Origin: Symsagittifera roscoffensis
Lineage: Eukaryota; Xenacoelomorpha; Acoela; Convolutidae
Direction: 5' to 3'
Length of the DNA: 55,000 nucleotides
NCBI RefSeq assembly: GCF_963678635.1
Contig: NW_026970763.1
Span: 1-55,000 of the forward strand
Of the stretch, positions 20,240 through 29,803 are shown piece after piece. The notes below the pieces were generated by a model. It was not told where the DNA came from. It saw only the letters and a program-made list of their open reading frames with translations, and did no database searches. The position numbers were made by a program, and so were the translations under genes. Position 1 is the first letter of the stretch. Each line of letters begins with the position of its first letter.

Positions 20240-20492
20240 TTTTTTTGAGTTTTCAGGTTCCTATAAAAATATTGTAACTTTTTTGGGACTTTTCTTTGTT
20301 ATTATCTCTGTACTATCTATATTGTTTTTCTTCAGACCTAAAGCTCCAGAAAAAATAGAGAAGGAATGCTGTTTAGTTGAAAACCCGAGACACTTCTCCA
20401 ACCTAGACTGTAAAACAGTATTCAATAAACTTTGCACACTATATAAGGCTTGTGTAAGGGACTTTGTTGATTCAATTCCTAAATGTGTGTAA
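20232..20492 (+). CDS. Single-pass membrane protein, 86 aa
   Basis: ATG 20232 overlaps the end of the capsid gene. A short N-terminus is followed by a hydrophobic helix (residues ~14-35, VTFLGLFFVIISVLSILFFF) and a Cys-rich tail (KECC, LDC, LC, AC, KCV). Such a layout suggests a virion membrane or assembly protein with disulfides or metal binding outside the membrane. No family recognised. Its TAA stop lies within a GTAAGT donor-like word. Confidence 0.6.
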   Translation: MFNFFEFSGSYKNIVTFLGLFFVIISVLSILFFFRPKAPEKIEKECCLVENPRHFSNLDCKTVFNKLCTLYKACVRDFVDSIPKCV

Positions 20493-20555
20493 GTCATTAT
20501 TCTTTTTTCTTTTTTAACCTAAAGTACACTATCAAACAATCAATTTCTTTTTTAG
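20489..20555 (+). other. Probable intron before the protease gene
   Basis: GTAAGT at 20489-20494 contains the upstream gene's TAA. The acceptor TTTCTTTTTTAG ends at 20555, 26 bp before ATG 20582. 67 bp, the size of introns elsewhere in the window. Confidence 0.5.
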
Positions 20556-20581
20556 CTGTAAATTAGCCTAAAATTGCAAAG

Positions 20582-20979
20582 ATGGATAATTTTTCTCTTT
20601 TGCAAATTATTGAACGAATTCCAGAGCTCAGGTTCAAGTACATGGGATCATACCCTTCTGACACAGTACCTCAACTAACAAAATATTCTTTTGCAATTAT
20701 TAACTCAGCCCCTAACAATGATAGAGGAGAACACTGGATTATGATTGCTCGACTGGATAACAGCTACTACTTTGCTGATTCTTTGGGAAGCAAGAGATCA
20801 ACTTACCCTTTTTTGACAAAAAATTTCGACGAATGGTTCCTCGAAAGCTACAAAAGACTGATAGTTGGTGTGATTTTTACGCAATTTATTCAGCATTTCT
20901 CCTTTTTAAATTCTTCCAGAAGAACTTGAATAATGTTCATGATGTGTATGTTTTGAATTTTATCAGTAATTTTATGTAA
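20582..20979 (+). pseudogene. Adenain-like cysteine protease (Ulp1/C5 type), frameshifted
   Basis: Matures virion proteins in polintoviruses. ATG 20582; catalytic His in GEHWIMIARLD (~20730) and the acidic member in YYFADSLGSK (~20770). Near 20855 the frame shifts. The nucleophile Cys is then in another frame as WCDFYAIYSAFLLFKFF (~20865-20915), followed by a C-terminus ending at TAA 20977-20979. The residue after the Cys is Asp where the family usually has Gly. Both the frameshift and that substitution argue for loss of function. Position after the capsid genes fits. Confidence 0.85.
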
Positions 20980-22012
20980 AAGTGAATTTTTTATTTGTAA
21001 GTGTAAATTTTTGCAGTAATTTTACTATACGATGTAGTGAATTGTTTGATTATTTATGTAATTTAACTTTTTAAATTCCTTAAATTTGTTTACGAAAAGC
21101 ATCTTAGCAACTAACCTTTTGATGAAATACGGAGAATGATGATGGAATAAGGATGTTGTAGTCCCACAATTGAATGAATTAACAATAGAGTAGATAAATT
21201 TACGAAAATTGTAACCAACTTCTAGTAAATTGTATAATTTTCTGAAAAATTTACTCTGAGAAAGATGAAAAAATTATTACACAAAAATATCAGAACCAAA
21301 AAAAATATGATACTATGTTTTTCTCAGTGTAAACTTTTACCGTGGCAGAGCAATTGATAAATTTGGATGATAATTTTTTGGAAAATTTGGAAATTTCAAA
21401 GAATTTTTTAAAGATTAAAGACAAAGTGATAAAAGAGAACTAAAATGAATCGTAGCAAGAAATAAGACAGAATAAATAAACCAGTTGAGGTAAAAATAAG
21501 TGAGATAATTATGTGAAAAAAGATAAAATAAGTCATAAAATTAACAAGTGTAATGAACCTGTCATCCTTCTCCAGATAACCTGGGAAAAAAAGATTAAGT
21601 AGGATATAAAAGTAATCAACCGTGAGGAGCTGTCAAGATTCCCCTGATATCCCGTGGAGCGGAATAACTAACCTGTCAAAGATAATCCCCTCTTGACAAT
21701 TTTCCCCAGATAACCTGAGGGAAAATAAATAACATGAAATAAGAATTTAAGATTCTTTCGAGAAAAAAAATTTTCTTTGATATATTAGTTTATGATCCCA
21801 TACTCTAAATTGAAACTTGATTTTCGTCGAAACTTACCATCTGAAACTTACCATCCAAAAAAAATTTTTTCAATTTTTTAATATAAAATTGTTTTTTCAA
21901 GATAATTTTTTGCAAGAAAAACTTAAAAAATTTTCAAAAAATTTTCTGAAACTTACCTTCTGAAACTTACCATACCGAGTTTTTGTAAGAGAAGATAGTC
22001 CTTACATATCAC
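20980..22012. other. Non-coding right end of the Polinton
   Basis: About 1 kb with no gene. It contains two copies of a CCAGATAACCTG word (near 21574 and 21705) and, from 21828, repeated CTGAAACTTACCAT words that continue into the inverted repeat. It may hold 3' ends and terminal cis-signals. Confidence 0.45.
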
Positions 22013-22429
22013 AAATCGTAGAAGTTGACTAAGAAACGCAAGTATTGGCAAAATCGAGCTCAAAAAATTCGGGCGCCAAAAATTTTTCTGAAACTTACCA
22101 TCTTACCATCTGAAACTTGCTATCTTAATACATTGGGAAACCTATTCCCTATCTCAATACCTTGTAGACTCTATACCCAATCTTAATACATAGCTGGGAG
22201 ACCGGATGTTCTATTCCCTATCTTAATACATGGGGGTCTCCCACCCCCCCCCCCCCCCCCGCCCACTCTCCCTCACCCTTCTACTACTGTAGTAGCTTCC
22301 ATACTATCCGGATCACTGTTGATAGGAGTCAGTGGTCGCGCATTTAAAGATTGCTTGACCAAGCATAATGTTGTATTGTCCAGTAATTCTGGCGTTAATT
22401 TGCGGGATCGAAGTATCGAATAGAGTACC
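22013..22429 (-). repeat. Right inverted repeat of the Polinton
   Basis: Reverse complement of 1249-1660. It carries the matching C-run (about 22242-22260, longer than the left G-run), the TATTAAGATAGGGAATAG-type subrepeats, and the inverted BEL integrase piece at 22270-22429. Just inside it, 21828-22000 has further copies of a CTGAAACTTACCAT word that also occurs within the repeat. Confidence 0.9.
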
Positions 22430-22744
22430 GAATTAGAGTTATTTTAAGAGTATTTAAAGTTTTCGAATTCAACTTACAGATATTATTTTTGTTCATGGAT
22501 TCCACAAACTGGTTCCGTATTCCACACATTTTGTTGCGGATTCTGCATTTTTGCCTGTTTTTGGACCAATTTTTAGCAATGCCATGTTTTAGCTATTTGT
22601 CCATCGAATCCAAAACAGCAGAGAAGATCGAATAAAAAAGTTAATGTTGCGGATTGCGCGACAAATCTGATACTTGCTTGTTGCGCAATCCGCTTACAAT
22701 TCACAAAATGCACAGTTTGGCCTCGTAATGACTCAAAAGTCAAA

Positions 22745-23075
22745 TGTAAAATCTCTAATTCTGGTGTCACTCAAGGGTCGATTCTTGGGCCAGAAAAGTT
22801 CGCACGTTATCATAAACATTAAATAATATTTTAACGAAAGAAAAATGAATAAAAAAATTTATGCTGATAATGTAGAGTTTTGTCTACCAAAGAAAAAGAA
22901 GAAAGCTTTTGCGGTATTTTAACAATTGTTAAACAAGCTTCAGTTGGAGTTGGAGAAAGTAAAGACAGATAGTGGTTGCCTCTCGGCACAAATGAAGACT
23001 ACCAGATATTCGAAAATCCCTTAGACTTCCTTGGAAATTGCACAAAACATGAGTCAGACCGTGTGAAATCTTGGG
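22745..23075 (+). pseudogene. Non-LTR retrotransposon reverse-transcriptase scrap
   Basis: GVTQGSILGP (about 22755-22785) is the RT palm motif typical of non-LTR elements. About 60 bp later, in another frame, YADN occurs where YADD is expected. Frames are broken and only ~330 bp are readable. Too degraded for clade assignment. Confidence 0.45.
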
Positions 23076-23216
23076 GATATTTTTAACAACCCCCCTTATG
23101 GTACATACTTAAAAATCCCCACCCCTATAAATAAATACAGCAAAATAGCCTTAGAGCTTATATTGAGAATTCTAGTTTTGTTGCATTCTGATTAGTCGAA
23201 AAATCGACAATTTTGA

Positions 23217-23420
23217 TCATAAAGAGGCCAAACTGTGTATCTTGTGAATTGCAAGCGGATTCCGCCACAAGGACGTTCTCTTTGTTCTTCTTTTGTTCTT
23301 TCATTCTCTTTGATCGTTCCGACAAAATTTTAACATGTTTAAACCCTTGGTTCTGGAATCCACGAACATACAGACCCAAAAATGTGCGCCTATCCAGTGC
23401 ACAGTTTGGCCTCGTAATGA
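23217..23420. repeat. Short foldback (MITE-like) repeat
   Basis: Ends TCATAAAGAGGCCAAACTGTG (23217) and CACAGTTTGGCCTCGTAATGA (ending 23420) are imperfect inverted repeats of ~22 bp. One arm plus flank is repeated in reverse at about 22686-22733, so this is a dispersed family. Long ORFs across it on both strands are probably spurious. Confidence 0.5.
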
Positions 23421-23502
23421 TCTTCTTAACAATCCCCCCCCCCCCATCTTGAAAGGGGTGGATATTGTTAAGTAGATCTAATATTGGCCTTGCTCTTGCA
23501 GA

Positions 23503-23866
23503 CAGGTGGCCAGTCAATAAGCAGAATGGTCTAAGAGCAGAATGGGTCCAAGAGCAGAAAAACAGAAAAATATCATTTTTCATAAGCTAATCCAAAAATT
23601 AATTATTAGAAATGTCAATAATACCAAAGCAACGAACATTTTATGCATAGCTTGAGCAATATAATCAAGAACTTTAAACAAAAATCTAATCAAAAAAATT
23701 GATTGAAATTAGTCAATTCATGTATAATTTAGTCGTTTTCTTGACAATTCTAATAATTGTTTTATCAATTAATTAGCCCGTACAAATCAATATCAGTCAA
23801 TATTCTTCTGTTTTTCTGCTCTTGGACCCATTCTGCCTTTGACCATTCTGCTTATTGCTCCGCCTC
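23503..23866. mobile_element. hAT-like MITE, 364 bp
   Basis: Terminal inverted repeats of about 60 bp: left CAGGTGGCCAGTCAATAAGC, right the reverse complement of GAGGCGGAGCAATAAGCAGA, both continuing into AGCAGAATGG and AAGAGCAGAAAAACAGAA. It is flanked by an exact 8-bp direct repeat CTTGCAGA (23495-23502 and 23867-23874). An 8-bp duplication and a CAG-type end fit hAT. No transposase inside. Confidence 0.75.
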
Positions 23867-25039
23867 CTTGCAGACACTATGGTCTTAGAAAGACAAGCAA
23901 CAGCGTTCTGCTAATTCGTTATGTGCATGTAAGAAAGACGCCAATAAATAGTACCCCGCTTTCAAAAACGCCAAAACATTTCCAACCAACTTGATTCTTT
24001 CCTGCTTGGACTGTTATAGCGCAATGTAATTATGTCTGTCCATGAGCAAAATAAAACCAAACCAAAGTATCACAGCACAGGTAGATTTGTTGACAAATGC
24101 AGGCGTAGCTGTCACACTAGTGTTCTTCTGGATCAGTGATATTGGTTTCGGTTGAACAAAGAGTATACATTGTGAAATTGTGCTTATCAGATTAAAAAAA
24201 TTCATCATAAAAGGTCCCAATGCTACATAAACTATTTAATTTCATTCATAAAGTAATTACAAAGATCAAATTGCAGAACAAAATATATGAAGTAGGTTTC
24301 TACCGCACTGAGTTATACAGATCATATCTTTATAATGGAGCAGTGTCATGGAATGCTCATCCTATGTTTATGTCCATTTTTGTGCAGTAACGAGAACTAG
24401 CTCTGAAGACGGGTTTAATCAACCATACTGTTTGGAGGTTAAGTCCAGCTTTGCTATAAAAATTTGTTGTATAACCCATTACATTATCATCATCGTCGTC
24501 ATGAAATTCTAAACAACACTTTTCAAATCATATAGTGTTCAAGAAATTAATTTAATTAGTTCGAGCTATAATTTTTGCACATTTCTATTTTTATTGGCTT
24601 GCTCTGCACTTTATGTGATTTCTGCGCATTAGTTTTTGCAGGCGCAAACAGGTTGTCATACAAAAAAGTCCGAAGTTGGCTTTCAAATATGAAGCAAGAT
24701 TTCTTATTTATAAACACTTGGAAAAGTCACAAGAGAATTTTTTTTGCTCAACGAATTTTTTTCTTGCTATTTATGGAAAACTATTTGAGCAGATTTTTTA
24801 AATAGTTTTTAAAAGCTTTTTTACCTTTTGATTCGCCTAGCTATTGATATGCTTTAGCTTTGCCATGTTAACCCTGAAATGATGACAAAGTTGTAGACCA
24901 GTCGTTGGAGAAACATCATCATATGTCTATGAAGGCGATAGAGCTTTAAAAAGTATTTCAAATACCTAACTTTTTTGCAAAAAAACACATAGAAGTTTAA
25001 GCTGTCTTTGAGAAGATACAATTTTTTCTTTTGATATAG
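23867..25039. other. Intergenic/intronic DNA with a faint retroelement remnant
   Basis: No gene. At about 24268-24390 one frame reads YRTELYRSYLYNGAVSWNAHP, resembling the C-terminal tail of non-LTR retrotransposon proteins; weak. The rest is featureless AT-rich sequence, possibly an intron of the gene whose exon lies at 25040. Confidence 0.3.
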
Positions 25040-25272
25040 TCGTGGGAAGAAAAACGACGAGTGCTCGAGAAAGAAAAAGAAGTGATAGAGAAAATGTGCA
25101 CTCTTAAAAGCACAGATCTTCAGGCGGAGTTCGAAAGAGAGTTGAAATTTCTGCAAAGTGCAGTGGCCATACAAGACGACGACAACACTGACATTGCAGT
25201 CCATAGTGCCAAAGCCATACATGCCATAGATGAGATGCAGCAAGAGGTACAGCAGATGCGAGACACTATACA
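25040..25272 (+). CDS. Probable host exon, coiled-coil protein
   Basis: A 233-bp block with intron signals on both sides: TTGATATAG acceptor ending 25039 and ACA|GTAAGT donor at 25273. An in-frame stop sits just upstream. The reading (SWEEKRRVLEKEKEVIEKM..., then MQQEVQQMRDTI) is charged with heptad-like spacing, so a coiled coil. Base composition is clearly less AT-rich than its surroundings. The partner exons are not identified; phase is 0 in, 2 out. I cannot name the gene. Confidence 0.55.
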
Positions 25273-25716
25273 GTAAGTCCATGAAGAGTTATGAAAAATT
25301 AAGGTAAAATTTTAAATCTTTGATTTTCAATAGCAGCGGAAGCAAAATGATTAAAATCATTACAGACACTCGCATTTGAGTGTAAGGGTACTATGAATAA
25401 AAACTATGCCCTATCTTTTCAAACTACCCTGCAAACAGGTTGAAAGAACTGGCTTTCTTTCACTAAAAGTGGCTGAAAACTACCCTAAAAATGGCTCTGC
25501 AGCTCTTTCAGATGAGCTATCAGTTTTCAGTAACCATGTAAAAGCAGGTACACCTTAAGTTTTACAGAAATAAAGTGATGAATTTAATTTTAAAAACTTC
25601 GAGTAAAACCTGCTAGCTTTTTCCTGAGGTTTTTGGTTCAATTGAAAGAATCTAGTGCAAAAATTTTCCTATAGAAACAGTTGCACCCTATTTACAGTAG
25701 AATTAGCCTGTATGAC
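25273..25716. other. Intronic/intergenic sequence
   Basis: Follows the 25273 donor. No ORF or repeat I can support. Confidence 0.35.
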
Positions 25717-26400
25717 CTCACTCAAAAAAAAGTTAAGGTAAATTTACTATAAAAAATACCTTAAAACACCTTAAAAATTAAGGTAAATTTGCACTACCTT
25801 AAGTACACCTTAACTTACCTTAAAACACCTTAAAAATTTACCTTGAATCACCTTAAAAGTTAAGATGTATCAACCTTAAAAAACACCTTAAAAAAAATTT
25901 TTATAGGTAAATTTACCTTAAAAATTTACCTTAAAAAAGTACGTAATTTAACTACATTTACCTTAACATTAAGGTGTTTTTACTTTAAATTTTTACCTTA
26001 AAAACACAAAAGTTAAGGTAAAATAACCTTAAATGTTAAGGTAAAAAACCTTAATTCTCTTCACTTTTAAGGTTTTTTTTCACCTTAACATTTGAGGTTA
26101 TTTTACCTTAACTTTTGTGTTTTAAGGTAAAACTTTAAGGTAAAAACACCTTAATGTTAAGGTAAATGTAGTTAAATTACCTACTTTTTTAAGGTAAATT
26201 TTTAAGGTAAATTTATCTATAAAAAACTATTTTAAGGTGTTTTTTAAGGTTGATACACTTTAACTTTTAAGGTGACTTAAGGTAAATTTTTAAGGTGTTT
26301 TAAGGTAAGTTAAGGTGTACTTAAGGTAGTGCAAATTTACCTCAACTTTTTAAGGTGTTTTAAGGTACGTTAAGGTAAAAATTCTTGACCTGTTTTTGAG
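25717..26400. repeat. ~680-bp palindrome built from TTAAGGT words
   Basis: Left arm (25717 to about 26045) is dominated by ACCTTAA and right arm (about 26070 to 26400) by TTAAGGT. The arms are reverse complements in order over more than 300 bp, with a ~25-bp centre around 26057. Ends are CTCAAAAA-like on the left and TTTTTGAG on the right. I see no convincing target duplication. It would form a very long hairpin; a foldback transposon or MITE is likely. Confidence 0.85.
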
Positions 26401-26455
26401 CGCATAAATGAAACAAACAACTTTTAATTCATTCAAATTATATTGGGGCTCATAA

Positions 26456-26692
26456 TTGCGGTTGATTGCAAAAGCCACAACCAATCAAACTCCCCGAGGA
26501 TATTTTAAGGCAAAATATGAAGACAGATGGAAATTAGAAACCTATGAAAAAAATTTATTAAGTAGATGTCAGCTCATGTCTTACAGAAGTAAGACACTTC
26601 AACAGGACCGCCACGTGAAGGCCTCTACAGTTGGTCCCACGTATGGAACAAGGAAAGGCTCGCTAAAGGTAACAAATGCACATAACAATTAA
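26456..26692 (+). other. Open frame of doubtful status
   Basis: A 78-codon frame with no ATG at its start, followed by AAAG|GTAACA (about 26669) which could be a donor. Composition is less AT-rich than the surroundings (KAKYEDRWKLETYEK, RHVKASTVGPTYG). It might be another host exon on the plus strand, but the phase does not match the 25040-25272 exon. Confidence 0.25.
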
Positions 26693-26929
26693 GGCTACTG
26701 GAAACAAATGTGTTCGCTAATTTACCTCAAAATGATACATCGAAAAATTTAACCAGGTAAATTTCCAGTAACGCTTCTTTCCAGTCAAGCACCAAAATTA
26801 AATTATTCATTCAAATGATAGGACCAACTTGCTAATTTTAACAGCAAAAGAACGTTCCTTTCCCAATTCCTATTCGCAATTATTTAAACAAACACAAAAC
26901 ATTTATACAACATTCAAAAGAATAGCTAA

Positions 26930-28010
26930 TTATGAAACTTGAATTAGAAAGAAAAACAAGTGAAAGACTCCGGTTAAATAGGAGGGCAGAGATCTGATTA
27001 AAACTTCACATCACAAAATTGAATAATTATAAACGGAAGATAATCAACCCGAAAACGTTTCGAGCCTCAACTGTTTATTTGATTAACAAAGTTAGTAGCT
27101 ATTCAAATCATGGTTAAGCATTGCCCCTGATTGCAAGTAAACCCAAAAAAGTTTCAACTCCAAATCAGAGTCATTTTAAAGCTACTAACTTCTGACACAT
27201 TTGAAAAAACTGAAAGGCCAGAACAAAACTTCACTTTCAAATAAGCAAGCTTGGTGAATATTAGGGCTTTACGACAAATTTATTCATCAAATGTTTAAGT
27301 ATTAAATATGAAAGAGAATAAACAACAAGAAAACGATTCCGGTTAATGTAAGAGGGAAGAGATCTGTTTTAAACTACACAACACGAACATGCAAAATTAC
27401 ACACAGAAGATGATCAACCCGAAAAGGTTTCGAACCTCAACTATTTATTCAGAATAACAAAGTTAGTAGCTATTCAAATCATGGTTATGCATTGACCCTG
27501 ATTGCAAGTAAACCCGAAAAGGCTTCAACTCCAAATCAGAGTCAACTCTAAAGCTACTAACTTCTGAAACATTTGAGAAAACCGAAAGATCAGAACCAAA
27601 TTTCTTTTTCAAATTAGCAAGCTTGGTAATTTTTAGGGCTTTAAGACAACTTTATTCATCAAATGGTTAAGTATTTAATATGAAATAGAAAGAACAACAA
27701 GAGAAAGATTCCGGTTAAAGTAAGAGGAAAGGGATCTGATTCGAACTACACAACACAAGCACGAAAATTATACACAGAAGATGATTAAACTGAAAAGATT
27801 TTCAACCTCAACTGTTTATTTAGATTAACAAAGTTAGTAGCTATTGAAATTGTAGTTATGCATTGACAATGAATGAAATTAAACCCGAAAAGGTTTCAAC
27901 AGCAAATCAGAGTCAGTTTCAAAGCTACTGACTTTGGACAGACTTTGAAGTAAGTCACCTTGGCTATTTAAAGGCTTTAAGATTCACTCCAATTTCAAAG
28001 CTATTAATTA
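26930..28010. repeat. ~368-bp tandem repeat, about three units
   Basis: Equivalent points such as CCCGAAAAGGTTTCGAACCTC occur at about 27049, 27418 and 27789 (spacings 369 and 371). Each unit also has AAAGTTAGTAGCTATTCAAA and a GCTACTAACTTCTGA word. Units are visibly diverged. No coding. Confidence 0.8.
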
Positions 28011-28189
28011 TTATATATGGGTTAGCCTGAACAACATGTGCATGATTCCCCTTAAATTACGATCGCAACAGATTTGGTTCAAACTATGAAAAACAAAAAA
28101 AAATAATGATCCTGATTTCAAGATAACCCGATAAAGATTCAACCTGAAACAAGAATCTAACTAAAATTATAACTGATGCAAATTAGGAG

Positions 28190-28955
28190 TAAGACCGTAA
28201 AGCCCAAAAAAGACGTTCTATCAAAAAGATACAATATCAGAAAAAACATATCAGGCTTTAAATTAAAGTAAAAATACATGAAACCAAAGAGAGAGAAGCA
28301 TTTATAAAATTCGGTTACAAAAATTATGACAAAGATCCAATTAGGCCCAGAATTTTTTTCTTTAAAGACTTTTTTCAAATTTTTTTGAACGAGCTTTTGA
28401 ATGGAAGAAGAACAATGGACAATTTTTTTGAATAATTAATCTTTTTGCAGGATTTTTTATGTACTTTTCTTGATTAAGCATGCAAATTAAATAAGCATAG
28501 AGAGACAACAGTCGATTAAGTAACGCCAAAAGTAAGCTTTTTCTAGGTTTTGCAAACTTTTGGACTTTTTTGCGAAGTTTTTTGTTCTATCTGGAAGATA
28601 CAATATGAAAAAGGTACAAATCAGGCTTTGAAGTTAATCACTAGACAACAAATAGCACAAAGTACAAAAACATAAAAGAAAAGAGGGAAGCATTTAAAAT
28701 ATTCCAAATACAAAAACTATGACAAAGATCCAATTAAGCATAAAAACTTTCATTTTTTTTCATTTTCAGACGTTTTTAATTTTTTTTCGAAGTAGCTTTT
28801 GAATGGAAGAAAAACCGACCTTTTTTTTATTTTCTAATTTTTTTGAAGAATTTTAAAAGTACTTTTCTTGATTAAAAAAACAGAGACAACAAACAATTAA
28901 ATAACGCCAAAAGTAGTCTTTTTAAGTTTTGCAAATTTATTGTTTTTTATGAATG
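28190..28955. repeat. Two diverged direct repeats, offset ~369 bp
   Basis: AGATACAATAT...AAATCAGGCTTT...GAAGCATTTA...TATGACAAAGATCCAATTA recurs from about 28227 and 28596. The offset equals the preceding family's unit length, so these may be distant members of it. Confidence 0.6.
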
Positions 28956-29189
28956 AATGAAAACAAGCAGCTATACGAATATTTTTATTTTTTTACCCAT
29001 AAACTCTTTGCAGTTTTGGAATCATGGACATGAAAAAAAGATTTTGATTCGTTTTGGGCTACCTTTTTGTTTTTTCTTAAAGGGAGGACTGTTCTTGCGA
29101 TATTTAGACTTCCTTCGTAACAACTTTTTCCATCATAATTCTACAACAGTTGGCCATTAACTTTGCAAATTTGCCAAAAAGTTCCGGTT

Positions 29190-29744
29190 TCAGATGGTAA
29201 TGATCGTCGTCTCTGAAATGACAAGGAGAAAAAAGTTGTTTGGAATAATATCAGAGGCTAAAGATTCCTTCAGTTTTCTGTTGAATGCCTTCACAGCTTC
29301 CGCATTATGGTCTTTCCTCGGAAGTAGTTCAACAAATTTGACATACTGCTTTATGTTTAACTCGGGTATATGGTCACGCAAATCTTTATATTATTTAATT
29401 AGTTTTGCATTGTCCGTACTATTAAAATCATTATTACCAACTATTATTACAATATATTTAAGCCAAACGATTTCTGGATAGATAGATTGAAGGTGTCGAG
29501 CGCATCGTCCTGATCTATTGCTTACAGCTATATTATATTTATTAAAGAGATGGAAGTCTTTCGTAGCATTATATGCGTATTTCATATTAGAATAACCAAC
29601 AAACAGAGTTTTGTCATCCAAAAAATCACCATAATTCAGAGTTATAATATAAAACATGTAGTGCAGCATGCTAAAAATTTCCTTCTCTTCCTGTTCTTTT
29701 GGGGATAGTAGTTTAGGTGGGAAGTTATGTTTTCTGACACTCAT
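29190..29744 (-). pseudogene. SGNH-hydrolase-like ORF with one in-frame stop
   Basis: From ATG 29744 (MSVRKHNFPPKLLSPKEQ) the frame reaches a TAA at about 29391, then continues in the same frame to 29190. Features: LFVGYSNMKYA (a block I-like Ser), IVIIVGNNDFN (block III-like GxND) and LPRKDHN (block V-like Asp/His). That series is typical of SGNH/GDSL esterases, some of which ride on transposable elements. The canonical GDS is GYS here. It lies just 3' of the transposase-like gene on the same strand. Assignment is by motif pattern. Confidence 0.5.
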
Positions 29745-29803
29745 AATTTCATTCTAAAAGTCAATTAACAATTCAATAGGTGAAGTTTATAACACAAGAC
29801 GAG

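Larger units (their letters stand above)
1249..22429. mobile_element. Polinton/Maverick (endogenous polintovirus)
   Basis: A self-synthesising DNA transposon/virus of about 21.2 kb. The sequence shows ~412-bp inverted repeats at both ends and the hallmark gene set: protein-primed DNA polymerase B (minus strand, left half), then on the plus strand a P-loop packaging ATPase, a retroviral-type integrase, minor and major capsid proteins and an adenain-like protease. Family knowledge: Polintons are 15-20+ kb, have long terminal inverted repeats and make 6-bp target duplications. I could not place a 6-bp duplication, because the inverted repeat runs past the likely element end into BEL integrase sequence. 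Polymerase, integrase, protease and minor capsid are disrupted, so this copy is probably inactive. Confidence 0.95.

Noticed and set aside
1249-22429. 6-bp target site duplication for the Polinton
   Set aside because: The bases just outside the inverted repeat (CAAGCG on the left, GAATTA on the right) do not match, and the repeat runs into flanking retroelement sequence, so no duplication can be claimed.
23158-23583. 141-aa minus-strand ORF
   Set aside because: It crosses the foldback repeat and the end of the MITE, has a C-run in the middle, and shows no domain.
25717-26400. Simple microsatellite
   Set aside because: The words are on opposite strands in the two arms and mirror each other in order, so it is a palindrome rather than a simple tandem repeat.
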